From: Paludibaculum fermentans
Lineage (GTDB): Bacteria; Acidobacteriota; Terriglobia; Bryobacterales; Bryobacteraceae
Direction: 5' to 3'
Assembly: GCF_015277775.1 (NCBI RefSeq)
Contig: NZ_CP063849.1
Span: 1,798,001-1,862,000 of the forward strand
DNA: 64,000 nt
This document shows, piece after piece, positions 43,303-52,401 of this stretch (positions are counted from its first letter, which is position 1; each line of letters opens with the position of its first letter). Made by a program: the position numbers and the translations under genes. The notes below the pieces were generated by a model that made no database searches, was not told the origin of the DNA, and saw only the letters and a program-made list of their open reading frames with translations.

Positions 43303-43453
43303 CTATCGTAGCTGGTTAGTCAGGGGATTGACATTAGGGCCCGGGGTAGGTGGTTCGTTCTAAGATGCCGTCATGACCGCCGGATAGGCAAAAAGAGATT
43401 AAAATCCCGATTTGGGACTGGATGGGCAGCAGAAAGCGGCCGATAGAGAAACC

Positions 43454-44332
43454 GTGAGCCCGAGTATCCTCCACCGCGTGTCCTACCGCGAACTGGCGTT
43501 GCGCAGCCTCGACAAGCTGCCGCCGTTCTCGCCAGTGCTCAACCATCTGATTGCGAGCCTGGCGGATGACGATGTGTCGTTTGCGCGGCTGGCGGATGTG
43601 ATTGAGCGGGATACGGTGCTGTCGGGCAATATTCTGCGGCTGGTGAACTCGGCGTTGTATGGGCGGCGGGGGACGATCAGCAGCGTGCGAGCGGCGGTGT
43701 CGATTCTGGGGATCAACAAGCTGCGGAACTACCTGCTGGGGCTGTCGGTGTCGCGGATGTGGGCCAAGGTGGCGACGCCGCCGGGCTGGTCGACGGCGCG
43801 GTTCAACGACCACTCGGTGTCGGTGGCGATCCTGTCGGACCTGTTGGTGCAGAAGACCAAGGTGGACTTCCCGGAAGGGGCGTTTGTGGCCGGGCTGCTG
43901 CATGACCTGGGTCGCATGATGATTGCGATCGCGCTGCCGAAAGAGTTCGTGATGATCCAGAACGAACACCGGGAGACGGGTCAACCGCTGGAGTATTGCG
44001 AGCACAAGTTGCTGGACGTGACGCATTCCGAGCTATCCTCGGCGGCGTTGACGCGCTGGAATCTGCCGGTGCTGATCCAGAAGGCGGTGTTGTATCACCA
44101 CCGGTCTGCGATTGACCCGACAGTGGGGGCGCAGGGTCCGCTGACGTTGAGTGCGGTGGTGGAGACCGCGAATTCGCTGGCGAATGAGGCGAAGCACGGG
44201 ATTACGGATACCGATGAGGAGCTGGCGGAGCCGACGGCGGAGGCGCTGAAGCGGATCGGGCGGGTGGATCTGGAAGAGGGGCTGATGGCGCAGTTTGAGG
44301 CGGAGTTGCAGGCGGTAAGATCGCAGTTGTAG
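43454..44332 (+). CDS. HDOD domain protein
   Basis: About 292 residues from a GTG (SPSILHRVSYRELALRSLDKLPPFSPV); a TTG 14 codons earlier is possible. HDOD core: LIASLADDDVSFARLADVIERDTVLSGNILRLVNSALYGRRG, SVRAAVSILGINKLRNYLLGLS, FNDHSVSVAILSDLLVQ, FVAGLLHDLGRMM. HDOD domains lack the catalytic HD pair in most members but here GLLHDLGR keeps an HD. They act in signalling scaffolds, for example with two-component systems. No partner is adjacent. Confidence 0.88.
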   Translation: MSPSILHRVSYRELALRSLDKLPPFSPVLNHLIASLADDDVSFARLADVIERDTVLSGNILRLVNSALYGRRGTISSVRAAVSILGINKLRNYLLGLSVSRMWAKVATPPGWSTARFNDHSVSVAILSDLLVQKTKVDFPEGAFVAGLLHDLGRMMIAIALPKEFVMIQNEHRETGQPLEYCEHKLLDVTHSELSSAALTRWNLPVLIQKAVLYHHRSAIDPTVGAQGPLTLSAVVETANSLANEAKHGITDTDEELAEPTAEALKRIGRVDLEEGLMAQFEAELQAVRSQL

Positions 44333-44426
44333 GGGGGGTGGGGATACCCACAATGCCTCGAGAATCCGGAGACCAGGCGACCCCAGGAGCTACGAATCCG
44401 CTGACGGGCGTCAGACCGGATTACGA

Positions 44427-44738
44427 TCAGGCTTCGAAGTACCTGGTGGGTGTGTCGGTGGGTTCACCCAGTTCTGCGTTGAACACATTTTGAATCTCGG
44501 CAAGTGTTGCTGACGCCTCTTCACCGTGCAATTCCTGGACCGCGTTCGCTATGTGCCTTGCGACATCCGCCAGTACTATGCCCCAGTTTGCCGCGTCGTC
44601 CCAGGTCTCCGGGCGGAGAGCGCAAATCAGCCCTCCATTAGCGACCCAGGCGCGGAGCACTTCTCTCGCTTTCGGATCAGTCTCCACCTCCGAAGGTGCT
44701 GTGAGATCGCGGTCAGACTTGGGCTTCCTGCCAAACAT
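44427..44738 (-). CDS. DUF5076-like small protein
   Basis: 103 residues with VLRAWVANGGLICALRPETWDDAANWGIVLADVARHIANAVQEL, which matches the DUF5076 pattern (LRAWV-L-CALRPETW-D-WGI-LADVARHIA). Function is unknown. Not coupled to neighbours; a 94-base gap separates it from the HDOD gene. Confidence 0.68.
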   Translation of the reverse strand: MFGRKPKSDRDLTAPSEVETDPKAREVLRAWVANGGLICALRPETWDDAANWGIVLADVARHIANAVQELHGEEASATLAEIQNVFNAELGEPTDTPTRYFEA

Positions 44739-44754
44739 TCCCTATATTACTCCG

Positions 44755-45339
44755 TTAGCGGCCACTGATATCCTGCCGCCTGGTTACCGTTCGACGCGCC
44801 TTACCCAGTAGCTGGATTGTCTGGTTCGCGGCTCCTGTTCCGAGCCCAGCCGTGCGGGTGCATTGCTCGCTGATGAGCATTTGCCGGCCAATGGGCAGGG
44901 CGCCTTTCCATCGATCGGGCCACTCGACATCGCGGCCTTCCACCCGAATGGTGAAGCCTTTCGTTACTTTATAGCTCCGCGCGAATACGACGTAATCCTT
45001 GCCTAACTCAAAGCCCCAACCGCCACAGTCGCCTGCGGGGTTTTGGTCGTAAACCGTGAGTTCCTTCGAGTCAGCACCCTTCCATATTTCCGCGACTGAG
45101 AAACGGATCTGATAGCGGCGTCGACCGAATTCGGAGGGAGCCAGCTCTCTTCTTTCAACGACCTTGCCGGTGAAGACCGCCGACGCCTGACGTGCTGCCT
45201 CGGGCACGGGTGGGGCTTTGCAATCACAGGCATAGACGGGTGATAGGGAGAGGAAGGCGATCAGGGCGACGTGAGTTCCGAGCCTATTCGATGAGCGGGC
45301 ACAAGACGACAGGCTGCCACCTCCATGAGGTCTACGCAT
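44755..45339 (-). CDS. Secreted TIMP/netrin-like domain protein
   Basis: 194 residues. A signal with a long n-region ends at VALIAFLSLSPVYA, and the predicted mature protein begins CDCKAPPVPEAARQASAVFTGKV. A mature N-terminal Cys-x-Cys followed by a FxGKV strand is the hallmark of the TIMP/NTR fold, where the first Cys can chelate a metalloprotease zinc. More cysteines follow (GDCGGWGFELG; ISEQCTRTAG). The gene overlaps the following small gene by 8 bases. Confidence 0.65.
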   Translation of the reverse strand: MRRPHGGGSLSSCARSSNRLGTHVALIAFLSLSPVYACDCKAPPVPEAARQASAVFTGKVVERRELAPSEFGRRRYQIRFSVAEIWKGADSKELTVYDQNPAGDCGGWGFELGKDYVVFARSYKVTKGFTIRVEGRDVEWPDRWKGALPIGRQMLISEQCTRTAGLGTGAANQTIQLLGKARRTVTRRQDISGR

Positions 45340-45517
45340 GGAAGAGCAGTCGTCCTAGATGGTCCCCGAGCCGCGCTATTTCGTCCGGATTAGTGGATTC
45401 GCGGAAGCGCTCGGCGAGTTCGCGGAAGGCATGGGTTCCCGGGTCCGGCCCGTCGATCTCTGGCTCGGCGGGATTGAGGCCGGAGGATTGCGGCACAGCT
45501 TCGGGAGAAACGCTCAT
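45332..45517 (-). CDS. Small hypothetical protein
   Basis: 61 residues (MSVSPEAVPQSSGLNPAEPE...), with a Pro/Glu-rich first half and an ending DEIARLGDHLGRLLFHA like other small Acidobacterial proteins that end in an ERL/GR-x-hydrophobic helix. No family is recognised. It overlaps the TIMP-like gene by 8 bases, so the pair may be co-transcribed. It could still be a chance frame. Confidence 0.45.
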   Translation of the reverse strand: MSVSPEAVPQSSGLNPAEPEIDGPDPGTHAFRELAERFRESTNPDEIARLGDHLGRLLFHA

Positions 45518-45554
45518 GCCACCAGTTTGCTACAGCGGATCGGCGATTGCGTAG

Positions 45555-46811
45555 CTACCTCGTGGCCGCGATCGGGCCCGGCTTGGTGATCTCTGCCAGG
45601 CGCTGCATCTGGTTGGGCGTCAGGGCGCGGTCGAACACCGCGACTCCTCCGATGTAGCCCGTGAACCCCACGCTCTTCGACGTGTGGATCACTCGCCCTA
45701 TCGTGAAGGGGCCGCCTTCCTCCTTCGTCCTTGGGTTGTACAGGTCGTGGCCGAACCAGAAGGGATTCGCCTTCAGGGCTACCAGTTCGCGTTGGACTAC
45801 TCGCCAGGGGCCTTTCCCTTCCCTTTGCCACGTGACTCGCACTTTCGTGTAGCGAAAGGTCTGCAGTTCCCTACGGCTGGCCGGCGTCGATTGCTCGACT
45901 TCGCGGTGGAGGAGTTTGGTCTCCGGCGGCTCGTAGTACTGGTCCGCTGGGAAAGACGGGTCCTCGCCTTCCTGTAGGCCCGGCTGACGGTGGAACTGCG
46001 CCTGCTGCCAGCCCTTGGCCGGCCATTGGAAGAACGGGTGCTTTTGCGGATTTTCGATCCAGTATTCCGTCGCCTTGCCGTTCAAGTACGCCGTCACCTC
46101 GTGCTTCCGGTTGTCGAAGGTGAAGCCGGCTAGCTGCCACGACTGGTCCAGGACCTGCGCCGGCGCGTCCGAGGGGACGGCGGGTAGGACCTCGGGCGTC
46201 ACCGCCAGGTTGCGGGCGTAGCGGTCGCCGAACGAATTGCGGCCGTTTTCGGAGACGTGGACGGCTGCCGCTCCGGCGTTGGCCGCGAGTCCGGCGAAGA
46301 GGGCGTACTGGCGCTTGCCGCGTTCCACACGGGCGGCTCCGTTGCCCAGGTCCGTGCCTTCGTGCCAGATGCCGGCCAGCGCGTGGTTGCCGCTTTCGCG
46401 GATCAGCCAGACCAGCATGGAGACGGAACGGTTCGGGCCTTTCACGTCGAGGGCGGTGTCGTGGAGACGTTCTCGCGGGAGGATCAGGCAGGGGCGGAAG
46501 GTGGGGTCGGTTTCCTGGCGGAGCTGGATGGCCTGGCCGAACGGGCCGCGGCCCAGCAAGGGGAAGTCGGCATAGGTGGCGGGACGGCCCTGCTGCCAGT
46601 AGTCGTGGACGTAGTTGATGGCGTCGAGGTGGAAGTCGGCTGTCGCGCCGGGCGGCTGATGGGCCGTGAAGCGGCCTTGCGGGTCGCGCTGGACGAAGTC
46701 CCAGAGGGCTATGAAGCCGGGGGTGCGGGTTACCTGGCGGATTCGGGCTTGGGGGTCGGCGGCAGGCATGAGGGCGGCGGAGGCCAGCAGGGCTACGAAG
46801 GGTTTCCACAT
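45555..46811 (-). CDS. Exported LamG/concanavalin-like protein
   Basis: 418 residues with an N-terminal signal (MWKPFVALLASAALMPAA). RTPGFIALWDFV opens the mature part; the later VSMLVWLIRESGNHALAGIW, QVLDQSWQLAGFTFDNRKHEVTAYLNGK and GFTGYIGGVAVFDRALTPNQM are LamG-type jelly-roll signatures. Such proteins bind surface glycans or serve as secreted enzymes. It probably has its own promoter, since palindromic element copy 4 lies between it and the M20 peptidase gene. Confidence 0.8.
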   Translation of the reverse strand: MWKPFVALLASAALMPAADPQARIRQVTRTPGFIALWDFVQRDPQGRFTAHQPPGATADFHLDAINYVHDYWQQGRPATYADFPLLGRGPFGQAIQLRQETDPTFRPCLILPRERLHDTALDVKGPNRSVSMLVWLIRESGNHALAGIWHEGTDLGNGAARVERGKRQYALFAGLAANAGAAAVHVSENGRNSFGDRYARNLAVTPEVLPAVPSDAPAQVLDQSWQLAGFTFDNRKHEVTAYLNGKATEYWIENPQKHPFFQWPAKGWQQAQFHRQPGLQEGEDPSFPADQYYEPPETKLLHREVEQSTPASRRELQTFRYTKVRVTWQREGKGPWRVVQRELVALKANPFWFGHDLYNPRTKEEGGPFTIGRVIHTSKSVGFTGYIGGVAVFDRALTPNQMQRLAEITKPGPIAATR

Positions 46812-46848
46812 TCCAGGTTTATTGTTTCACCTGGGCGTTGATGGATTG

Positions 46849-46929
46849 GGGGACGTTCCGGCCATGGCCACATGGCAAGCGCTCAGAACTTGCGGACTTG
46901 CGGCGTTTTGGCCACGGCGGAACGTCCCC
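46849..46929. repeat. GGGGACGTTC palindromic element, copy 4 (81 bp)
   Basis: GGGGACGTTCCGGCCATGGC at one end and GGCCACGGCGGAACGTCCCC at the other; the arms pair with one base indel. The element sits in the short gap between two minus-strand genes and ends 7 bases before the M20 stop codon. Its middle is unlike the other copies, but ends and size are shared. Confidence 0.85.
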
Positions 46930-46935
46930 ACTGGA

Positions 46936-48330
46936 TCAGTTGTGCGCGGACACCGCCACCACGGCGTCGTATTGGAAGCGCAGGAAGCGGTAGAGCTCGT
47001 CTTCCAGGATGCGCTCCTGGTCGGAGTGGGCGCCGTAGCCCTTCTCCAGTTCCTCGACGTCCAGCAGCGGTCCTACTCCGTAGCACTGCATGCCTTTGGC
47101 CCGGAAGTAGGACATGTCCGTGGCTCCGGTGAGCATGCTGGGCAGGGTCACGGCTCCGGGATAGTGCTTGCGCTGCATGGCTTCGAGCGTCTTGAACATC
47201 TCGGTGTCGAGCCGCGAGACAGGAGACGCCGGACGGCCCAGCGGTTGGCGCTGGATCTCCACCTGGTCGTCGCCGATCTTGCGTTTGAGCTCGGCGAAGA
47301 AGGCGTCGAGATCCTCGCCGGGCAGGGCTCGGATGTCGAGCGTCGCTTCGGCGGCGGCCGGGATCACGTTGTTGCGGTAGCCGGCGTGGAAGATGGTGGG
47401 CGAGATGGACGTGCGGAGCATGGAGTAGTGGGCGGGTTCGTTGGCGCGCATGTACTCCTGGATGGCGGCGGAGCGGTCGGGATTGGCGAGGCCGTTGTAG
47501 CGCGCGGCCTGCTCGGGTCCACTCACCGTAGCCAGGCGCTCGAAGTAGGTGCGCGTGGTGTCGTTCAGCTTCATGGGCGGCTGCCAATTGGCGGCCTTCT
47601 CCACGGCGCTGGAGAGGCGGGCGATGGCGTTGTCGAGGCGTGGGACGGAGCCGTGTCCGGCGGTGCCGCTGGTCTTGAGGACGGCGCGGGCCGGGATCTT
47701 CTCAGACGTCATGATGTTGACGGAGATGAGCTTGCCGCCGCGGCGCATGGCTCCGCCGCCTTCGGCAAGGCAGAATTCGGCGTCGATCTCGGCCCAGTGC
47801 TCGTCGGCGATGAAACCGGCTCCGATGGAGGAGTTGCCCTCTTCGGCGGCTTCGGCGAGGAAGATGACGTCGCGGTCGAGGATGACGCCGAGGCGCTTCA
47901 AAGTGACCATGGTCATGAGGCAGGAGACGAGGTTGTCCTTGTCGTCGACGGTGCCGCGGCCGTAGATGTAGCCGCCGGCGCGGTCGGCTGAGAAGGGGCC
48001 GTGCTCCTTCCACTTGGAGGGGTCGATGTTGACGACATCGGTGTGGCCGACGATCAGGATGGGGCGCTTGGAGCCGTTGCCTTTCAGGCGGGCGACGAGA
48101 TTGGGGCGGTTGGGTACCTTGGTGAAGGTCTTAACGGGGATGCCTTCGGCTTCCAAGACCTGCCTGACGTAGTTGGCGGCCTCAGACTCGTTGCCGGGCG
48201 GGTCGCTGGTGTCCATGCGGATGAGGGCCTGGAAGTGTTTGAGGGTTTCGGCCTGGATCTTCGGCCAATCGGGCTCGGCGGCGAGGGCGGCCAGGCAGAA
48301 GGGCAGGAGGAGAAGGAGCCGAAGGGTCAT
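46936..48330 (-). CDS. Exported M20 family metallopeptidase
   Basis: 464 residues with a signal peptide (LRLLLLLPFCLAALA). M20 zinc-site residues: His96/Asp98 in VGHTDVVN, bridging Asp in GRGTVDDKDNL, EAAEEGNS with the general base Glu, then E in LAEGGG and the C-terminal His in YGAHSDQERI. Members cleave dipeptides or N-acyl amino acids; the exported form suggests peptide scavenging. A GC-rich inverted repeat lies upstream. Confidence 0.93.
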   Translation of the reverse strand: MTLRLLLLLPFCLAALAAEPDWPKIQAETLKHFQALIRMDTSDPPGNESEAANYVRQVLEAEGIPVKTFTKVPNRPNLVARLKGNGSKRPILIVGHTDVVNIDPSKWKEHGPFSADRAGGYIYGRGTVDDKDNLVSCLMTMVTLKRLGVILDRDVIFLAEAAEEGNSSIGAGFIADEHWAEIDAEFCLAEGGGAMRRGGKLISVNIMTSEKIPARAVLKTSGTAGHGSVPRLDNAIARLSSAVEKAANWQPPMKLNDTTRTYFERLATVSGPEQAARYNGLANPDRSAAIQEYMRANEPAHYSMLRTSISPTIFHAGYRNNVIPAAAEATLDIRALPGEDLDAFFAELKRKIGDDQVEIQRQPLGRPASPVSRLDTEMFKTLEAMQRKHYPGAVTLPSMLTGATDMSYFRAKGMQCYGVGPLLDVEELEKGYGAHSDQERILEDELYRFLRFQYDAVVAVSAHN

Positions 48331-48364
48331 TCGGCGAGTATAACAACAGGGGCTGGAGGGGGTT

Positions 48365-48405
48365 GCGGCTGCCGGGCCCAGCCCAGGACTGGACCAGGCA
48401 GCCGC
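48365..48405. other. GC-rich hairpin
   Basis: A 9-bp inverted repeat GCGGCTGCC / GGCAGCCGC with a 23-base loop, downstream of the giant Ig-repeat gene. No U-tract follows, so terminator status is uncertain. Confidence 0.4.
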
Positions 48406-48416
48406 TTGTCACGGGT

Positions 48417-51400
48417 TTACGGCCTGACTGCGACCGGGATCGACGTGAAGCTCAGCGTGGGGCTGAAGCGCAGGCCGAGGGCGGTGATGCCGGCGGTCTG
48501 GTCGCTTTGGAACTCGACGACGCCGCGGCGGCCGGCGAGGGACGGGTAGCGGTCTGTGACGGAGAACGACGTGTGGCCGTTCGCGGGCAGCAGGATGGTG
48601 TCGCGGGAGAGTTCGGCTCCGGAGTCGTCGCGCTGGATGGCGGTGATCGAGGCCTGGCCCGTCGATAGATTCACCAGGGCGATGCCGGTCGAGAAGCCGA
48701 TGGAGTTGTCGTAGGTCACCAGAACCCCGGTGCGGCCTTTGGACTCCAGTGGCGAGGTGCCTTCGGAGTCGCGGCCATCGCCGCCGCGCTGGCGGAAGAT
48801 GGCGTAGCCCGCCAACGTGCCGGTGCTTTGGACATCGGCCCAACCGACGGTGGTGGTCGAGATGGGCGCCTCGGTTTCAATCAACAGGGTAGCGTTGGGC
48901 GCCAGGGTGGTGGTGACGGGGCCGCTGGCCTGCGTGACGGAGGCGCCGGCCTGGGTGACGGTCATGGGCAGGTCGAGCAGGGTGCCGTCTTCCGCCATGA
49001 ACTGCACCTTCACGGGGGCCGCGGCGGCGCCGACGTTCAGCAGGCTGAGGGTGGTCTTCCAACCGCCTCCGGAGGCGACCTGGGAGATGACACCCGCGCG
49101 CGGCGCGACACCGGCGGGATCGACCGTGAGGGTCATGGAGGCGGTGGCGAAGACTCCGGTGGAGTCGCTGACGCGGACCGAGAAGAAGAAGTTGCCGGTG
49201 GTGGTGGGCTGGCCGGAAAGGACTCCGGCGGTGGTGATCATGAGGCCGGGGGGCATGGCTCCGGAGTTCAAGGCCCAGGTGAAGGGCGCGGTTCCGCCTT
49301 GCACCGTGAGCTGGGTGGAGTAAGCAGCGCCGACGGAGCCGTTGGGCAGTGCGGAGGGAGTCGTGATCTGAATGACCGCGCCCACGGTGATGATGTAGTT
49401 CGCCGTGGCGCTGCCGCCCGCGGCATCAGTGACTCGCACGCTGAAGGTGGAGGTGCCGGCGGCAGTCGGGACTCCGGTGATGGCGCCGGCCGCTGAGAGC
49501 TGCAGTCCGGGAGTGAGCGTGCCGGAGGCAAGCGACCAGGTATAGGGCGTCGTGCCGCCGGAGGCCGCCAGGGTTTGGGAGTACTGGATGCCGGGCGTGC
49601 CGTTGGGCAGCGAGGCGGTGGTGACGGTGAGGGCGGCTCCGCTGATCACCAGTGTGAAGGCCTTGGTGGTGGAGGCGGAGATGGCGTCAGCCACGCGCAG
49701 GGTGAAGTTGAAGACGCCGTTGACCGTGGGCGTGCCGCTGAGGACGCCGGAGGGGGAGACGCCGAGGCCGGGCGGCATGGTGCCGGCGAGCAGGGTCCAG
49801 AGGTAGGGGGCCGTGCCACCGGCGGCGGCGAGAGTCTGGCTGTAGGCAGCGCCAACAGCCCCATTGGGGAGCGAGGCGGTGGAGATGACGACGCCGGCGG
49901 CTACGGTAAACGCGTAGGTCTGGTAGGCCTCATGACCGGCGGAATCGACGACACGGACGGTGGGCCCGTAGTTGCCGGCGGCGGTGGGCGTGCCGGAGAT
50001 GACGCCGGTATTGCTGAGCGAGAGGCCCGGGGGCATGACGCTGGCGACGATGGAGCCGGAGTAGAGATTCCAGGTGTAGGGCGGAGTGCCGCCGGCGGCG
50101 GCGAGGGTTTGGAAGTAAGCGGCCCCGAGCGACGCGGTGGGCAGGGTGGTGGTGGTGATGGCCAGCCCGGAGGCGGTCGAGATGGAGAAGCTGCGCGTCG
50201 TCTGGAGTCCAGTGCTATCGGTGGCGCGCACGGTGAAGCCGTAGGAACCGGCCGTGCTGATGGTGCCGGTGAGGGTGCCGTTGGGATTCAGAGTCAGGCC
50301 GGGCGGGAGGCCCGAGGAGGCGAGGGTCCAGGTATAGGGAGGAGTTCCGCCGGTGGCGGCGAGAGTCTGGTTGTACGCACCGCCGACCACGCCGTTGGGC
50401 AGGCTTGCCGTGGAGATGGTGAAGACCGGCACGGTGCCCTGGACTACGAAATTGAACAGGACCGTGTTGGTGCCGACGGCCAGTTGGACCTGGAAGGAGC
50501 CGGGCGTAGAGCCCAGCAGGACGTTGGCGGAGACATAGCCCGACGTGTCGGAGGTGGAGACCGTGTTCGTCAGGGAGGCCGAACCGGGCGTGACGACGGA
50601 CCACTGGACGGCCTTGCCGGCGACGGGATTGTTCAGCGAATCGGTGATGCGCGCCACCAGTTGGACGGGCAGCGGCTGGCCGGGCAGGCCGGACTGGTTG
50701 TTGCCCTGCGTGATGGTGGGCGTGGGATCGCCGGGCAGCATCGTGAGGTGGATGGTCTGGGTGCGGTAGGCGCCGACGTCGATGATGAGATCCGTCGTGC
50801 CGGGTGTACCGCTGGCCAGGATCTCGCAGGAGGCGACGCCGTCGGCTCCGGTGAGGACGGTGCCGCCGGTGCACGAGGCTACCGGGCCGGCGAGAGGATC
50901 CTGGTTGACGGTGCGGACGGAGAGCCCGACTCCGGGCATGGGCAGGCCGGCGGAGCCGCCGTTGGCGCCGCTGGTGGAGACGACGATGCGCGCGGCGTCG
51001 GCCACGCGTTCACCGGCCTTCAAGGTAATGGGCGCGCCCTGCAGGGGCTTGAGGAAGTCGACCAGGGGCTGGTAGTTGGCCGCGCCGGTCTGGAAGGGGT
51101 ACGACACGATGGAGAAGTTCGTGCTGCCGATATCGGTGGTGGCGGTGACGGTGTAGGAGAGGAAGCCGACACCGGCCGAGAAGGATCCGCCGGCGACGAA
51201 CTGCAGGGACGCCAGTCCGTTCGAGTCGGTAGTGGTGGTGCTGGGGCTGGCATAGCTGATGCCGCCAACGTCGGTCCACTTCACGCTTTTTCCGGCTACG
51301 GGCCGACCCGCGCCGTCCACAACCTGGACGACCAGCGGCTGGGTGGGGGAGTAGAAAAGGAGGACCAGCTGCCCGTCACCGGAGACCTTCTGGATGCGTG

Positions 51401-51473
51401 TCTGGGCCACGGCGGGCCAGGCAGCACAAAACATTGCGCAGAGGATTAGGAAACGCGCGGCGAAAGATTTCAT
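48417..51473 (-). CDS. Giant secreted protein with five putative-Ig repeats
   Basis: 1018 residues with a signal peptide (FAARFLILCAMFCAAWPAVA). After two Big1-like domains (QPLVVQVVDGAGRPVAGK; LPVQLVARITDSLNNPVAGK) five tandem He_PIG-type repeats follow, each with LPNGxxGxxYxQTLAAxGGTxPYTW, then PPGLxL and GxPTxxGxxxFTVRVxDS. The C-terminal 220 residues, with GWKTTLSLLNVGAAAAPV and GFSTGIALVNLSTG, are a domain I associate with this group. It has the architecture of an adhesin or matrix protein. No catalytic motif. Confidence 0.88.
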   Translation of the reverse strand: MKSFAARFLILCAMFCAAWPAVAQTRIQKVSGDGQLVLLFYSPTQPLVVQVVDGAGRPVAGKSVKWTDVGGISYASPSTTTTDSNGLASLQFVAGGSFSAGVGFLSYTVTATTDIGSTNFSIVSYPFQTGAANYQPLVDFLKPLQGAPITLKAGERVADAARIVVSTSGANGGSAGLPMPGVGLSVRTVNQDPLAGPVASCTGGTVLTGADGVASCEILASGTPGTTDLIIDVGAYRTQTIHLTMLPGDPTPTITQGNNQSGLPGQPLPVQLVARITDSLNNPVAGKAVQWSVVTPGSASLTNTVSTSDTSGYVSANVLLGSTPGSFQVQLAVGTNTVLFNFVVQGTVPVFTISTASLPNGVVGGAYNQTLAATGGTPPYTWTLASSGLPPGLTLNPNGTLTGTISTAGSYGFTVRATDSTGLQTTRSFSISTASGLAITTTTLPTASLGAAYFQTLAAAGGTPPYTWNLYSGSIVASVMPPGLSLSNTGVISGTPTAAGNYGPTVRVVDSAGHEAYQTYAFTVAAGVVISTASLPNGAVGAAYSQTLAAAGGTAPYLWTLLAGTMPPGLGVSPSGVLSGTPTVNGVFNFTLRVADAISASTTKAFTLVISGAALTVTTASLPNGTPGIQYSQTLAASGGTTPYTWSLASGTLTPGLQLSAAGAITGVPTAAGTSTFSVRVTDAAGGSATANYIITVGAVIQITTPSALPNGSVGAAYSTQLTVQGGTAPFTWALNSGAMPPGLMITTAGVLSGQPTTTGNFFFSVRVSDSTGVFATASMTLTVDPAGVAPRAGVISQVASGGGWKTTLSLLNVGAAAAPVKVQFMAEDGTLLDLPMTVTQAGASVTQASGPVTTTLAPNATLLIETEAPISTTTVGWADVQSTGTLAGYAIFRQRGGDGRDSEGTSPLESKGRTGVLVTYDNSIGFSTGIALVNLSTGQASITAIQRDDSGAELSRDTILLPANGHTSFSVTDRYPSLAGRRGVVEFQSDQTAGITALGLRFSPTLSFTSIPVAVRP

Positions 51474-51555
51474 TGATCCCAGGATACGCGAGGGGGCTAA
51501 TCGGGCGATCCCGAGGCCATTCGCTGCGTATTTGCCCAGGGGGTTGCGAGAGGGC

Positions 51556-52401
51556 TTACTTCTTACCGGGCCGGACGTTACTGCCCTTGCTCTCGATCAT
51601 CTTGACGTCGGAGGAAAGGGTGAAAAGTTCGTCGGTGAGGCCCTGGTTGATGCTGATGGAATCGGCGTACATTTCGAAATTCCGTTCGCCATTCCGTTCG
51701 CGGCGGATGACGAAGGGCCACATGACGCCGCCGCCGATATCGCGGAACTTGTCGAAGATGGTGACCTCTTCGATGCGGTCGCGGGTCTTGGGGTCGCGGC
51801 GGAACCAATACTGCTTCACGGGCAGTTTGGTGGACTGGTGGAACCAGACCTTGGTGACGCGGTTGTCGCTATCGACGATCTCGACGACATTGCAGGGCTG
51901 GTTCTCGACGATGTCCACGCCGGCCGGGTCGAACGTCAGGCCGGGCTCCTTGAGGCGCATGCGGAGGGTGTAGAGGACGTTGTGGAACAGGGTCTCCTGG
52001 TAGGTGTCAAACACGGGCTTGTCCAGCGGTTTGGCGCCCTTGTAGGTGATCTCGTAGCCACCCAGCTCGTTGTAGACGACGAAGTAGTCCTCGTTCTTCT
52101 TACCGAAGGCGCGACGCTCGCGGATGCCAAAGAAGTTGGGCTTCATCGGCTCCGGCCCCAGCAGGTAGCGGGTGTAGACCTTGGCGCGGGACATGCCGGA
52201 GAGGTTTTCGCGATAGAAGGCGTAGAAGCGGCCCTCCTCCGTGCGGTCCTGCATGGCGAGGAACTTGTCGCCGCCCAGCGCCTGCAGGGCATCCTGGACG
52301 ACCTTGGCGGCGGCTTTCGGAGTGCGCTCCTGTTGGGCGGTGGCCAGGGTCGACGCAAGGGCGGCAAAGGCAAGGGAGAGGCGGATGACTGACCAGCTCA
52401 T
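51556..52401 (-). CDS. Exported LolA-like outer-membrane lipoprotein-sorting fold protein
   Basis: 281 residues with signal LSLAFAALASTLATA. VVQDALQALGGDKFLAMQDRTEEGR is typical of the LolA/LolB-like fold found in Acidobacteria; later blocks DIVENQPCNVVEIVD and LPVKQYWFRRDPKTRDRIEEV support it. Its cargo is unknown. The start overlaps the PHP gene stop by one base (TAATG), so the two are coupled. Confidence 0.78.
   Translation of the reverse strand: MSWSVIRLSLAFAALASTLATAQQERTPKAAAKVVQDALQALGGDKFLAMQDRTEEGRFYAFYRENLSGMSRAKVYTRYLLGPEPMKPNFFGIRERRAFGKKNEDYFVVYNELGGYEITYKGAKPLDKPVFDTYQETLFHNVLYTLRMRLKEPGLTFDPAGVDIVENQPCNVVEIVDSDNRVTKVWFHQSTKLPVKQYWFRRDPKTRDRIEEVTIFDKFRDIGGGVMWPFVIRRERNGERNFEMYADSISINQGLTDELFTLSSDVKMIESKGSNVRPGKK

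Noticed and set aside
49575-51449. Long plus-strand Gly/Asp-rich frame opposite the Ig-repeat protein
   Set aside because: Composition reflects GC-rich third positions of the real minus-strand gene; repeats in it mirror the Ig repeats.
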